A DNA stretch of 64,000 nucleotides from Lachnospiraceae bacterium (GCA_022510745.1 JAFLSY010000005.1:89427-153426); one strand, 5' to 3'; counted from the stretch's first letter, positions 26,608 to 34,785 are shown. The notes: generated from the letters alone by a model not told the origin. Translations and numbers: made by a program.

Positions 26608-26724
26608 ATGACAACAAGATATGCGGCAGCTGCATCGGCAATCATCATGGCTTTGGGCCTCTTTGCGGGCTGCGGGGAGGGAGGAACCGAAACCGGAGAG
26701 AATATGAATACGAATCCCTTATAG
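26608..26724 (+). CDS. 38-residue mini-lipoprotein
   Basis: This short gene encodes a signal peptide with lipobox LFAGC, then only about 17 residues rich in Gly, Glu, Thr and Asn. GGGAG (26595-26599) is 8 bases before the ATG and a strong terminator follows 4 bp after the stop, so it looks like a real transcription unit. No homologous family is recognised. It could be a surface peptide, a secreted signal precursor released from the lipoprotein signal peptide, or the stump of a longer lipoprotein. Confidence 0.5.
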   Translation: MTTRYAAAASAIIMALGLFAGCGEGGTETGENMNTNPL

Positions 26725-26727
26725 AGT

Positions 26728-26759
26728 AAAAAAGTCCGTCTTGAATGGCGGACTTTTTT
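26728..26759 (+). terminator. Terminator after the mini-lipoprotein
   Basis: AAAAAAGTCCG, 11-base loop, CGGACTTTTTT: a perfect stem framed by A and T runs, usable in both directions. Confidence 0.85.
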
Positions 26760-26787
26760 AGTTGATTTCGTATTTTATAAGTTACCA

Positions 26788-26836
26788 TTGCAATGCCACA
26801 GAACCTATGCTATATTGGTAACATGAAGGTTACCAA
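26788..26836 (+). promoter_or_regulatory. BlaI-like promoter with operator dyad
   Basis: TTGCAA (26788-26793), 17-bp spacer, TATATT (26811-26816). A perfect inverted repeat, TTGGTAAC-N6-GTTACCAA (26815-26836), covers the end of the -10 box and the start site. A further half-site GTTACCA lies just upstream of the -35 box (26781-26787). This is where a BlaI-type repressor would be expected to bind and autoregulate. Confidence 0.8.
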
Positions 26837-26869
26837 TTATCACAAACAGAAGAAAGGCATGATCTCTAA

Positions 26870-27241
26870 ATGAATATTACAAAATCTGAGCAGAAAATAC
26901 TGAATTTATTATGGGAAGAAGGCAGTCTTTCCACCATGCAGATTGTGGAAAAGCTGGAAGAAGAAACCGGCTGGAGCAAACATGCGGTGATTTCTTTCTT
27001 AAAGAAGATGGAGGCCAAAGGACTGGTTCGCTATGAAGAAAAGGGGCGTGCAAAGTATTACTCACCTATGTCTAAAAAAGAAGCCGTAGCGAAAGAAGAG
27101 CGTACTTCCTTTTTGAAAAATTTTTATGGCGGCAGACTGGGGCTGATGGTCACTGCAATGGCGGAGGATCATTCATTATCCCGGGAAGATATCAAGGATT
27201 TGCGGAAATTACTGGACGATCTGCAGAAAGATAACGATTAG
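26870..27241 (+). CDS. BlaI/MecI/CopY family transcriptional repressor
   Basis: The 123-residue protein has a winged-helix DNA-binding domain (about 1-70: ITKSEQKILNLLWEEGSLSTMQIVEKL, GWSKHAVISFLKKMEAKGLVRYEEKGRAKYYSPMSK) and a helical dimerisation tail. In the family, the repressor is inactivated by cleavage when the partner BlaR1-like membrane protease senses its ligand. The gene is 33 bp upstream of that partner and follows the operator-bearing promoter, so both are probably autoregulated. Confidence 0.93.
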   Translation: MNITKSEQKILNLLWEEGSLSTMQIVEKLEEETGWSKHAVISFLKKMEAKGLVRYEEKGRAKYYSPMSKKEAVAKEERTSFLKNFYGGRLGLMVTAMAEDHSLSREDIKDLRKLLDDLQKDND

Positions 27242-27274
27242 TACAAACGTCTTTCATGGGGAGGGTAAGACTAT

Positions 27275-29602
27275 ATGGAAGTTTTAAATCTGTTTGAGAT
27301 AACAGTTGAAGTATCATTCTTAATTCTTTTTATCGGCATTGCGCGCAGACTGTTCAAGAACTTCATAAATCCTAATCTCCGGTATTTTCTGTGGATTTTT
27401 GTGGCACTTCGGATTCTGGTGCCGCTGCATCTGCAGATCTCTGTAGTACTACCTCAAATGCCGGAGGACAGCACGCTCTACCTGGGAATGGAAGTGAATT
27501 TAGAAAATATGCCCTTAGGTGCAGTGCTACAGGGAGAAGCACCGGGCACACAGCCCGCGGCAGGGAATGGGGCAGCAGGGGACAGCGCAAAGCAGGAGGC
27601 CTCTTTAGCGCAAGGCACCGAAGCGAAATCAAATACTGACGGAATACCGGAGATTGACACGAAACCCGAAGGAACGCAGTCAGATAGAAAGGCCCTTTCT
27701 CCAAAAGAAGTCCTCATGCTCATATGGCTGACTGGTGTGATCCTCATGGCAGCTTATCTACTGATAAATAATATCAGGATGTTTCGGAAACTGAGGGCGG
27801 GCAGAAAGAAAATCAAAAAGCTGACCGGCGGACTTACCCTTTATGACATGCCCGGCGATAACTGTCTGGCAGGAATCCTGTTTCCGGCAATTTATGTAGA
27901 TGCAGAACAGTTTCATAACGATTCGGTAATAGACAATATTATCCGGCATGAATTGCAGCACTATCGGGTAAGGGACCATTACTGGCAGTTTATCCGCGTA
28001 ATCTGTCTGGCTCTACAGTGGCACAATCCCTTTGTGTGGTGGGCCTATTCTGCCTCTAAGCAGGATTGTGAAATGGCCTGTGATGCCAGAGTGGTCCGGG
28101 ATATGTCCTCCGAGGAAAGGTATAAATATGGGGATAGCCTGTTGTCCGTGATTGAGCAGGCTTCCCTTAAAAAACAGGGAATTTCCCTGACGACTTCCAT
28201 GGGTGGCAGTAAGAAGTTTTTGCAGGAGAGAATTAAAAATATCATGCAGCATAAACGCAGATATGCCATAGTCCTGTCGGTGATCATCATTTGTATCATC
28301 GGAGTTCTGGGCTTTATCACTTTCCGGGTGCAAGGAGAAGAAAGCGAAAAGGGTCATTTTATTAATAATCTAAATGCAGTGATGGGGACGATGCTCGAAG
28401 GGAAAGAAACACTTTCTGCGGAAGAGATAGAAGGATTGGAGCCGGTTTATAACATAGATATTTCAATGGAAGCCATTATTAACGGAACCGACGGGTATGA
28501 AGAAGCGCACGAGACATTATGGGGATTTATTGACAGCGTTCAAGAAAGCAGCGGGCTCCCGTATACAGGTGGTTTTCAGTATGGAGAGCGGGGATGCTAT
28601 ATTTCTTTAACGCCCATATATTTCTGGGATGCAAGAGCGAATGAGATTGCAAACGAAGTTTGGTTTGCTGTTTTTAATGAGGATTTCAGCGAAACGCAGG
28701 TAATTCAATTCTTTAAAGTGGAGAACACTTTGATGATGCAATGGAGCTCTGCATTTGGTGAAAGCCTGATAGAAGCATTTCGCACTGCACCGGATGAAAA
28801 ATATATTTGTATGTTTAATACCCATGTGTGCATGCTGGATGCACAAAATTCTCTGCATGCCACCAGAGAGCAGGTGACGGTGGAAGGCGATTATTATCAT
28901 GCGCTGGATTACGAAAAGCTGGGTATTTCATACAATGATTTTGCGGCACCGGAGAGGCTTGTTTGGATAGACTTTACAAACCTTCCTTCTATTTGTGAAA
29001 TTCCGCAGGAAGATATCGCAGTGATTCCCGAAGTCCCCGAGTATTCCTATCAGGACGCAGTTTTCCTGGGCAGTGCGGAAGAGTTACATGGTATGCTGCC
29101 GGGTGTGGCAGAAGGTACCTGGTATACCGTACAAATTGACGGAATAGAGTATTATTACGGCAGATATGATTTTGAAGAGACGAAAGATCCCGAACTTTAC
29201 GGCTGGAGTATTGTGAGCGAGGATTATTCTTTGGCAAACGGGCTGAAAGTAGGCATGGCCGAACAGGCGGTTATGGAGCAGTTTCCCAATATGGCAGTCA
29301 TGAATTTTGACGGTCCTGTGGAAGATAAATATATCTACAGCTATGTCACAGGACATCAGGGATGGAATGGGATTGCCTATCCGCGCAGTTATATAGGAAT
29401 GGACGATGATTGGGATTATGAGGATAAGAATCATTTTTGGGAGTATAGGGAAAAAGATTATTATTGGACGGACCAATTTGACTATATTATGATCGCCGAT
29501 ATAATCTTGGAGGATAAAGATACTTTAACCATGTATCTGGGGCTTCTGATGAAACATAACAGGGTGGCAGCTATTACGTTTTTCTATCCGACGGCCGGTT
29601 GA
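27275..29602 (+). CDS. BlaR1-like M56 family membrane metalloprotease with novel sensor domain
   Basis: The protein has 775 residues. N-terminal helices near 8-25, 32-50 and 148-165 surround a Gly/Glu-rich insertion (about 88-130). The zinc site HELQH is at 225-229 and the third ligand is Glu266 in DCEMACDARV. A last helix at about 328-348 leads to about 425 extracytoplasmic residues. That outer part has no penicillin-binding SxxK/KTG pattern. It is rich in acidic and aromatic residues (for example VPEYSYQDAVFLGSAEELHGMLPG and VSEDYSLANGLKVGMAEQAVMEQFP). The sensed ligand is therefore probably not a beta-lactam. A GGGGAGGG site is 9 bases before the ATG. Partner: the BlaI-like repressor upstream. 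Confidence 0.87.
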   Translation: MEVLNLFEITVEVSFLILFIGIARRLFKNFINPNLRYFLWIFVALRILVPLHLQISVVLPQMPEDSTLYLGMEVNLENMPLGAVLQGEAPGTQPAAGNGAAGDSAKQEASLAQGTEAKSNTDGIPEIDTKPEGTQSDRKALSPKEVLMLIWLTGVILMAAYLLINNIRMFRKLRAGRKKIKKLTGGLTLYDMPGDNCLAGILFPAIYVDAEQFHNDSVIDNIIRHELQHYRVRDHYWQFIRVICLALQWHNPFVWWAYSASKQDCEMACDARVVRDMSSEERYKYGDSLLSVIEQASLKKQGISLTTSMGGSKKFLQERIKNIMQHKRRYAIVLSVIIICIIGVLGFITFRVQGEESEKGHFINNLNAVMGTMLEGKETLSAEEIEGLEPVYNIDISMEAIINGTDGYEEAHETLWGFIDSVQESSGLPYTGGFQYGERGCYISLTPIYFWDARANEIANEVWFAVFNEDFSETQVIQFFKVENTLMMQWSSAFGESLIEAFRTAPDEKYICMFNTHVCMLDAQNSLHATREQVTVEGDYYHALDYEKLGISYNDFAAPERLVWIDFTNLPSICEIPQEDIAVIPEVPEYSYQDAVFLGSAEELHGMLPGVAEGTWYTVQIDGIEYYYGRYDFEETKDPELYGWSIVSEDYSLANGLKVGMAEQAVMEQFPNMAVMNFDGPVEDKYIYSYVTGHQGWNGIAYPRSYIGMDDDWDYEDKNHFWEYREKDYYWTDQFDYIMIADIILEDKDTLTMYLGLLMKHNRVAAITFFYPTAG

Positions 29603-29613
29603 CACATAATCCG

Positions 29614-29823
29614 CTATAATATATTCAAATTAGATATGACATCATTTTTTATTTCCTTGGGGAAAAGAAAAGTTGCATGCTGAAGGAAGGGGGAATTTTC
29701 CCCTTCGTCAATGATGGTATCTTCATCCATATATACTTTGATTTCACCCATGTCTGCAGTTATTGTTAAGTGAAAGGATGTATCATCCAGATAATGGATC
29801 TGCCCGGATTCCGTGTCAGTATA
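29614..29823 (-). pseudogene. Out-of-gene C-terminal extension of the GH20 gene after an in-frame stop
   Basis: Directly after the TAA (29826-29824) of the GH20 gene the same frame stays open for 69 codons to a TAG at 29616-29614. The translation is protein-like (GQIHYLDDTSFHLTITADMG, then MGEIKVYMDEDTIIDEGENS) and reads as a continuation of the C-terminal beta-sandwich before the stop. This suggests a recent nonsense mutation or a read-through codon. Confidence 0.6.
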
Positions 29824-31575
29824 TTATTCCCGGTATTCTGTACTGCATGAGAGATAGAATCCCTGTTCATCTTGTTTGATCGCAACGCTATGCGTGCCAT
29901 AGGGAGCCTTGTTTTCAAACAAAGTTATTTCTTCTAAGGATTCTAAATTGACATCAAAAGAGACGGAATAAGGTGGTGTCAGCACATTCTTTTGTGGGTT
30001 CGAATTAGGCAACAGATAACTTGCTCCCGGAATATTCGTGATGAGGGAGATGTTGTCTGCAAATTCCGCATAGGAGTATTTACATTCTGTTCCCCAGACC
30101 TTTTGTGCAAAATAGGGGATTGAAAATAGGATTCGATGGTATATATCATATTCGTTAATGTCAAGGTCTATCGCATCACAAGCAAAATCATTCCAGATAA
30201 ACATGGCGGCACCAAGAAGGTGGTCGTCAGTAGGATCTATTACGATGGTATCTACTATTTGACCGTATAATTCCTCCGTATCAAATACATTGGGCTCAAA
30301 TACATCATATAAATATTCATTATCCAGATAATCGTAGCCGCCGCCGGGAATAATGTATAGATGATGGCTTTGTGTATTAATAATATGAAATCCGCTATTT
30401 ATCATATCTTCGGGGTTTGCCCATGTTGTTTTCCATATGTTAAGTTGTATGTTCCGGGTATCCAGAGGAATATCGCTCGTTAACTGTGACAGGCTTCCCC
30501 ATGCCCGGACGGTTTTACCCTGCTGTATCAGGTATCGAGATAATGCGTCAGCATATTGATAGTAAAGCGTACTGTCAGTAAAGGATTCATCCAGACCTAT
30601 ATGCAGGACATCAGAATCGGCAAAAAGCGTAGTTGCGTATTCATCCCACAGATTCTTTGCAAAATCCAGTGCTGCCGGATTGGTAAGATCAAAATGTTCT
30701 GCACTACTATCCATAGAAGTAGTGAGTTCCGGGAATACTTTAATAAAAGCAAGAGAGTGTGCGGGTGTATCAAATTCAGGAATGATGTTTACATGGTATA
30801 CTTTTGCAAATGCAAGCAGTTCGGCGAATTCTTCTAAAGTATAATGGTAATCTTCTGAGGTAATAGATACCCCATCGTTATTTTTGATCTGAGATTCCAA
30901 GCGAAATGCGCTATAAGCATTGATAGCGCTGTCTGAAACATAAGCCATTATAGCGTTGTCATTTAAGTGAAGATGCAGATCATTCATTTTATACCAGGAC
31001 ATCAGAATGATGATTTCTTTTAAGGTATCTATAGATACCGGTTTCCTGGCCACGTCAATACCTAATCCACGCACTTTGTAGGTAGGAAAATCTTCAATCA
31101 GTCCTCTGGGAAGGCTTGTATCTTGGAGGATCAGTTGCAGAAGTGTCCGTGTTCCCCAGAAGATTGCATTCGTGTCAGCCCCCGATATCAGGATATCTAA
31201 GCCAATGTCCAATACATATTCTTCAGGAAGAAGATTCTTATCCTGTATTTGTAAAATAATGGCGTGATCTGAAGATTTTTGCTGGGTATAGATGATTTGG
31301 AGATTTGTGCCGGTGATAACAAAAATATCTTTCTGGAGAGTTTCGGCAATCTCTTTTAGCTCTTCATCCGGACAGACAATATAGTTAAGTTCTGATATAT
31401 CGGTGTATCCGGTACCGCCTTTCCAATTCATAATTTCAGAAATAATGATGGGGGCCGGATTGATAGGACCGATATCGGAAGGAGCATCGGAGCCGACAGA
31501 ACATCCGGACAACAGAAATGAGGATAAAAGGAAAATCAACAGCAGCTTGCTTATATGGGAAACGGCATTGCGCAT
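29824..31575 (-). CDS. GH20 beta-N-acetylhexosaminidase-like lipoprotein, possibly C-terminally truncated
   Basis: The 583-residue protein has a signal peptide and lipobox LLSGC (Cys25), so it is exposed at the surface. An N-terminal alpha/beta domain (about 40-160) precedes a GH20 barrel starting at VRGLGIDVARKPVSIDTLKEII. The catalytic pair Asp329-Glu330 lies in LHIGLDES, and substrate-side motifs include NDLHLHLNDN and IIPEFDTPAHS. The enzyme would release terminal GlcNAc or GalNAc from host glycans. A TAA stops the frame within what looks like a C-terminal beta domain; see the adjoining entry. The gene is on the minus strand, divergent from the GH2 relic. Confidence 0.85.
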   Translation of the reverse strand: MRNAVSHISKLLLIFLLSSFLLSGCSVGSDAPSDIGPINPAPIIISEIMNWKGGTGYTDISELNYIVCPDEELKEIAETLQKDIFVITGTNLQIIYTQQKSSDHAIILQIQDKNLLPEEYVLDIGLDILISGADTNAIFWGTRTLLQLILQDTSLPRGLIEDFPTYKVRGLGIDVARKPVSIDTLKEIIILMSWYKMNDLHLHLNDNAIMAYVSDSAINAYSAFRLESQIKNNDGVSITSEDYHYTLEEFAELLAFAKVYHVNIIPEFDTPAHSLAFIKVFPELTTSMDSSAEHFDLTNPAALDFAKNLWDEYATTLFADSDVLHIGLDESFTDSTLYYQYADALSRYLIQQGKTVRAWGSLSQLTSDIPLDTRNIQLNIWKTTWANPEDMINSGFHIINTQSHHLYIIPGGGYDYLDNEYLYDVFEPNVFDTEELYGQIVDTIVIDPTDDHLLGAAMFIWNDFACDAIDLDINEYDIYHRILFSIPYFAQKVWGTECKYSYAEFADNISLITNIPGASYLLPNSNPQKNVLTPPYSVSFDVNLESLEEITLFENKAPYGTHSVAIKQDEQGFYLSCSTEYRE

Positions 31576-31700
31576 GTATTTTTATCTCCTACATTGATGT
31601 ACTTATGACAAATAATAGCATATTGCACAGGAAAAAGCTATAATGAATAGTAAGAAGGCTCTTGTAACGGTTTTCAACATAATCGGAAGGGAGAAATAAT

Positions 31701-32017
31701 ATGGGCAGAATAGTTGTCAGTTTTAACGGTGGCTGGAGATTTCAAAAGCTCACAAAAAGGACGGCTTATCGGAGCTGTGCTTCGAAACTGCCGGATTTGA
31801 TGATTCTACATGGGAAAATATATCCATGCCCCATACATGGAATGCCTTTGACGGTGCGGATGGCCGGACGGAAATACAGTTTTCTCAAAGAAAGTATCTT
31901 TGGGGGAAGTATGTATGGTGTATGTTTGACTTCGCATCCGACGGCAGGGAAGAGGGAGATACAAAGGGATTAAATGATAAGGGGCTTATGACCAGAGAGC
32001 GCAAGCCTACAGATTGA
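31701..32017 (+). pseudogene. GH2 beta-galactosidase relic with internal deletion and frameshift
   Basis: Two pieces of a GH2 enzyme remain. The first begins at 31701 (VVSFNGGWRFQKLTK) and, after a one-base deletion in the A run at 31754-31758, continues in another frame as DGLSELCFETAGFDDSTW and SMPHTWNAFDGADG, the GH2 sugar-binding N-terminus. It then passes directly into LWGKYVWCMFDFASDGREEG and TKGLNDKGLMTRERKPTD, which is the end of the GH2 catalytic barrel. About 400 central codons, including both catalytic Glu, are missing. A ribosome site before 31701 and a terminator at the end survive. Confidence 0.82.
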
Positions 32018-32033
32018 ATACAATCTATTTTTT
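32011..32033 (+). terminator. Terminator at the end of the GH2 relic
   Basis: AGATTG, four-base loop, CAATCT followed by ATTTTTTT. The relic's stop codon lies inside the hairpin. Confidence 0.65.
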
Positions 32034-32035
32034 CA

Positions 32036-32064
32036 TTGAATTTGGATAAAGATGGGAGTAAAAT
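32036..32064 (+). promoter_or_regulatory. Promoter of the YegP-like/GH5 operon
   Basis: TTGAAT (32036-32041), 17-bp spacer, TAAAAT (32059-32064), 35 bp before the first start codon. Confidence 0.72.
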
Positions 32065-32098
32065 AGAAGCACATACTATTATAATCAGGAGGTTTACT

Positions 32099-32467
32099 AT
32101 GGGTAAATTTGTGATCAAAGAAACGAAGACCGGTATTAAGTTTGACTTGAAGGCTTCCAATGGGGAAGTAATAGCAACCTCTGAGGTATACAGCAGCGAA
32201 GACGCATGCAAGAAAGGCATTGCAAGTGTACAGAAGAACGCTCCTGTAGCAGCGGTTGAGAACCAGACTGTAGAAGGTTATGCAACAGAGAAGAATCCGA
32301 AGTTTGAAATTTACGCGGACAAAGCGGGAGAGTTCCGATTCAGACTCAAGGCTACAAACGGACAGATCATTGCGGTAAGCGAAGGTTACAAAGCGCTTGC
32401 AAGCTGCAAGAACGGTATTGAATCCGTTAAGAAGAATGCGCCGGATGCAGAGATTGTAAAGGAATAA
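32099..32467 (+). CDS. YegP-like protein with two DUF1508 repeats
   Basis: The 122-residue protein consists of two copies of the DUF1508/YegP unit: about 1-48 (KFVIKETKTGIKFDLKASNG, then SEVYSSEDACKKGIASVQKNA) and about 68-118 (KFEIYADKAGEFRFRLKATNG, then SEGYKALASCKNGIESVKKNA). This is the usual tandem arrangement. The biochemical role of the family is unknown; it is often abundant and stress-linked. AGGAGG is 6 bases before the ATG, and codon use is that of a highly expressed gene. It is the first gene of a four-gene operon. Confidence 0.9.
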   Translation: MGKFVIKETKTGIKFDLKASNGEVIATSEVYSSEDACKKGIASVQKNAPVAAVENQTVEGYATEKNPKFEIYADKAGEFRFRLKATNGQIIAVSEGYKALASCKNGIESVKKNAPDAEIVKE

Positions 32468-32483
32468 ACAGGAGGAATCAAAG

Positions 32484-32702
32484 ATGGATATTAAGGCACA
32501 GATTACTACAGCAGTAGAAAAGATCACCAAAGATCCTAAAATGCAGGAACAGTTTAAGAAAGATCCGATTAAGACCGTAGAGCAGGTTCTGGGTGTGGAT
32601 CTGCCCGATGATGTACTGAACAAGGTTGTGGACGGTGTGAAAGCAAAGGTTTCCATGGATAAGGCTTCCGGTGTTGTGGATTCCTTAAAGAAACTGTTCT
32701 AA
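32484..32702 (+). CDS. 72-residue helical protein resembling NHLP/Nif11-type leader sequences
   Basis: This small acidic-basic helical protein has the central phrase FKKDPIKTVEQVLGVDLPDD followed by VLNKVVDGVKAKV. That pattern (xDPxxxxxxxLGVxLPxxV) recalls NHLP and Nif11-type leader peptides of RiPP precursors. There is no double-Gly cleavage site and no Cys/Ser/Thr-rich core after it, so a modified-peptide precursor is not supported; an amphipathic helical accessory protein is as likely. GGAGG precedes the ATG. It sits 16 bp after the YegP-like gene and 23 bp before the FakA-like domain. Confidence 0.75.
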   Translation: MDIKAQITTAVEKITKDPKMQEQFKKDPIKTVEQVLGVDLPDDVLNKVVDGVKAKVSMDKASGVVDSLKKLF

Positions 32703-32725
32703 GGGGAGCGGAAAGAAGGAGCGCT

Positions 32726-32977
32726 ATGTTGGAATTTCGGTATGACACACAATTGCTGATCGAGGGTGAGGACCTGGATGAGGATGTTATCAGCGATTAC
32801 TTTACGGACAACTTTCAGGGAGACTGTCTGCTGGCGGTAGGGGATGAGGAGCTTATCAAGATTCACTTTCATACCAATGAGCCTTGGAAGGTGCTGGAAT
32901 ATTGTGCTTCCTTGGGTGAAATCCACGATATAGTTATAGAGGACATGGACCGTCAGGCCAGGGGCTTGAAGGGATAG
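32726..32977 (+). CDS. Stand-alone FakA (YloV) C-terminal-like domain
   Basis: The 83-residue protein matches the last domain of the fatty acid kinase FakA/YloV: FRYDTQLLIEGEDLDEDVI, GDCLLAVGDEELIKIHFHTNEPWKVLEYC and GEIHDIVIEDMDRQ correspond to FakA's GDSLVVVGDDxLVKVHVHTxxP and IENMxxQ phrases. The DhaL-type kinase domain and middle domain are absent, and there is no coding remnant upstream. It may regulate or partner with fatty-acid kinase or DegV-type proteins; this is inference. AAGGAG precedes the ATG. Confidence 0.75.
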   Translation: MLEFRYDTQLLIEGEDLDEDVISDYFTDNFQGDCLLAVGDEELIKIHFHTNEPWKVLEYCASLGEIHDIVIEDMDRQARGLKG

Positions 32978-33000
32978 CAACGGAAAGGAAATAGTTTAAG

Positions 33001-34785
33001 ATGAAAATTTCAAAGAAAATGGCTGCTCTGCTTGCAGCTGCAGGACTCATGGCCCTGGGACTGTCCGCATGCGGCGGGACGCCCTCCGGCCCGCACCAGT
33101 CAAAGAACGGCATCGAGACCTCGGATGATGGTGTGATGCGTAAGGAACTGACAGCTTTAGAGCTTGCAGACATGATGGGTATCGGCATCAATTTAGGCAA
33201 TACTATGGAGGCCTATGGACATACCTCGATCGGTGTGGGGGCTGATGTGTCCGCTTACGAGACTTACTGGGGACAGCCGGTTACCACGCAGGAAATGGTT
33301 ACGGGCATGAAGGAAGCAGGATTTACCGCTCTGCGTATTCCTGTTGCATGGACCAATGCCATGGATTTTGAGTCCGGAGATTATACCATCGGCGAGGATT
33401 ACTTAAACAGAGTGGAGGAGATCATCAACTACGCTCTGAATGAAGATATGTATGTTATCGTCAACGACCACTGGGACGGCGGCTGGTGGGGGATGTTCGG
33501 TTCCGCGAACGAGGAGACCAGAGCACAGGCAATGGAACTCTATACCTCCATGTGGACCCAGATTGCGGAGCGCTATAAAGAATACTCCGACCACCTGATC
33601 TTTGAGTCCGCCAACGAGGAATTGGGATTCCGTCTGAACGATACGGATATTGCCGCTGATTCCGGCAGCCTTTCCGATGCGGATTGCTTTACGGTAACCA
33701 ATCAGATCAATCAGGCCTTTGTGGACACCATCAGAGCTACCGGCGGCAACAACGAAAACCGTTTCCTGCTGATCGCAGGCTTCGGCACTGATATCACCAA
33801 TACCTGTAACAGCCAGTTTGTAATGCCTACGGACACTGCAGACAGCAAGCTGCTTATTTCTGTTCATTACTATGATCCTTCAGGCTACTGTATCTTTGAT
33901 TCGGTGGCAAGTTGGGGTAATAAGGAGCACTATAATGACCAGAATACCATGCTGGCAAAGATGACGCAGTTCACCGATCAGGGATACGGCGTTATCATCG
34001 GTGAGTACGGTGTGCTCATGGAGAGCGGAACCATGAAGGAAAACACCGCGGAGTATTATCGGAATTTCTTAAGCAACTGCGATCTGTATGGCTATGTTCC
34101 CATGCTTTGGGACTGCAACAATATGTATAGTCGTAATGACTGCAAGATTATTGATGAGGAAGTCGGCTCTATTTTCTTAGAGCACAGCTATGCGGTACAG
34201 TCAAAACAGAGTAAGGAAAATATTCAGGCAAATGCACAGGCATATATGGATCAGGCGATTGCCGCAGCTCCTGAAGCAAAAGGTGTGGATGAAAATACTG
34301 CTCTTGCATGGATCATGTACAACAGCAGCGACTGGAACATTTCTTTCAGTGTGGGTGATGTCTACAAGCCCGAAGATAAGACTGCCGGTGTAGAGGAAGT
34401 GGTTGCGGAAATCACGGGGCCCGGCACCTATACAGTATCCCTTGACTTTACAGGTACTTCCGGAGGCTATGCCAACAGTGTAGTATTCTCTGCAATAGGT
34501 ATTTCCAATGCAGAAATTCTGTATCCCGGCTGCATCATTAACATAAAGGAGGTACTCATCAACGGTGAGCCCTACAAATTAAACGGACGTCCCTATACCG
34601 CTTCGGATGATGGGATATGTACCCGTGTGAATCTCTATAACAACTGGGTGAGCGCAGTTCCTGAAGATGTCCGTGTATTTGGCGGTGGCGGAAGAGCGGG
34701 TCTTACTCCTAACTTACTTGACCCGGATACACTGGGAAATGTGAAAACTATCGAGGTAACTTTTGATTTTGTAACCGCTGAATAA
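33001..34785 (+). CDS. GH5 endoglucanase-type lipoprotein with C-terminal accessory domain
   Basis: The 594-residue protein has a signal peptide and lipobox LGLSAC (Cys24). It has a GH5 barrel at about 60-390: GIGINLGNTMEA, ALRIPVAW, VIVNDHWDGGWW, acid/base Glu206 in FESANEELG, HYYDP and nucleophile Glu335 in IIGEYGV. A C-terminal beta domain (about 440-590) resembles the carbohydrate-binding or X2-like modules often attached to cellulases. It is anchored on the cell surface and likely cuts beta-1,4-glucans. It is the last gene of the YegP operon, which is unusual company for a cellulase. Confidence 0.9.
   Translation: MKISKKMAALLAAAGLMALGLSACGGTPSGPHQSKNGIETSDDGVMRKELTALELADMMGIGINLGNTMEAYGHTSIGVGADVSAYETYWGQPVTTQEMVTGMKEAGFTALRIPVAWTNAMDFESGDYTIGEDYLNRVEEIINYALNEDMYVIVNDHWDGGWWGMFGSANEETRAQAMELYTSMWTQIAERYKEYSDHLIFESANEELGFRLNDTDIAADSGSLSDADCFTVTNQINQAFVDTIRATGGNNENRFLLIAGFGTDITNTCNSQFVMPTDTADSKLLISVHYYDPSGYCIFDSVASWGNKEHYNDQNTMLAKMTQFTDQGYGVIIGEYGVLMESGTMKENTAEYYRNFLSNCDLYGYVPMLWDCNNMYSRNDCKIIDEEVGSIFLEHSYAVQSKQSKENIQANAQAYMDQAIAAAPEAKGVDENTALAWIMYNSSDWNISFSVGDVYKPEDKTAGVEEVVAEITGPGTYTVSLDFTGTSGGYANSVVFSAIGISNAEILYPGCIINIKEVLINGEPYKLNGRPYTASDDGICTRVNLYNNWVSAVPEDVRVFGGGGRAGLTPNLLDPDTLGNVKTIEVTFDFVTAE

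Noticed and set aside
27275..29602. Beta-lactam resistance sensor
   Set aside because: The M56 protease part fits BlaR1, but the outer domain lacks penicillin-binding motifs and no beta-lactamase gene is nearby.
29686..29706. GAAGGGGGAATTTTCCCCTTC palindrome as a terminator
   Set aside because: No T run follows on either strand, and it lies in the open C-terminal extension of the GH20 gene.
31623..31644. TTGCAC ... TATAAT before the GH2 relic as a promoter
   Set aside because: Only 10 bp separate the boxes.
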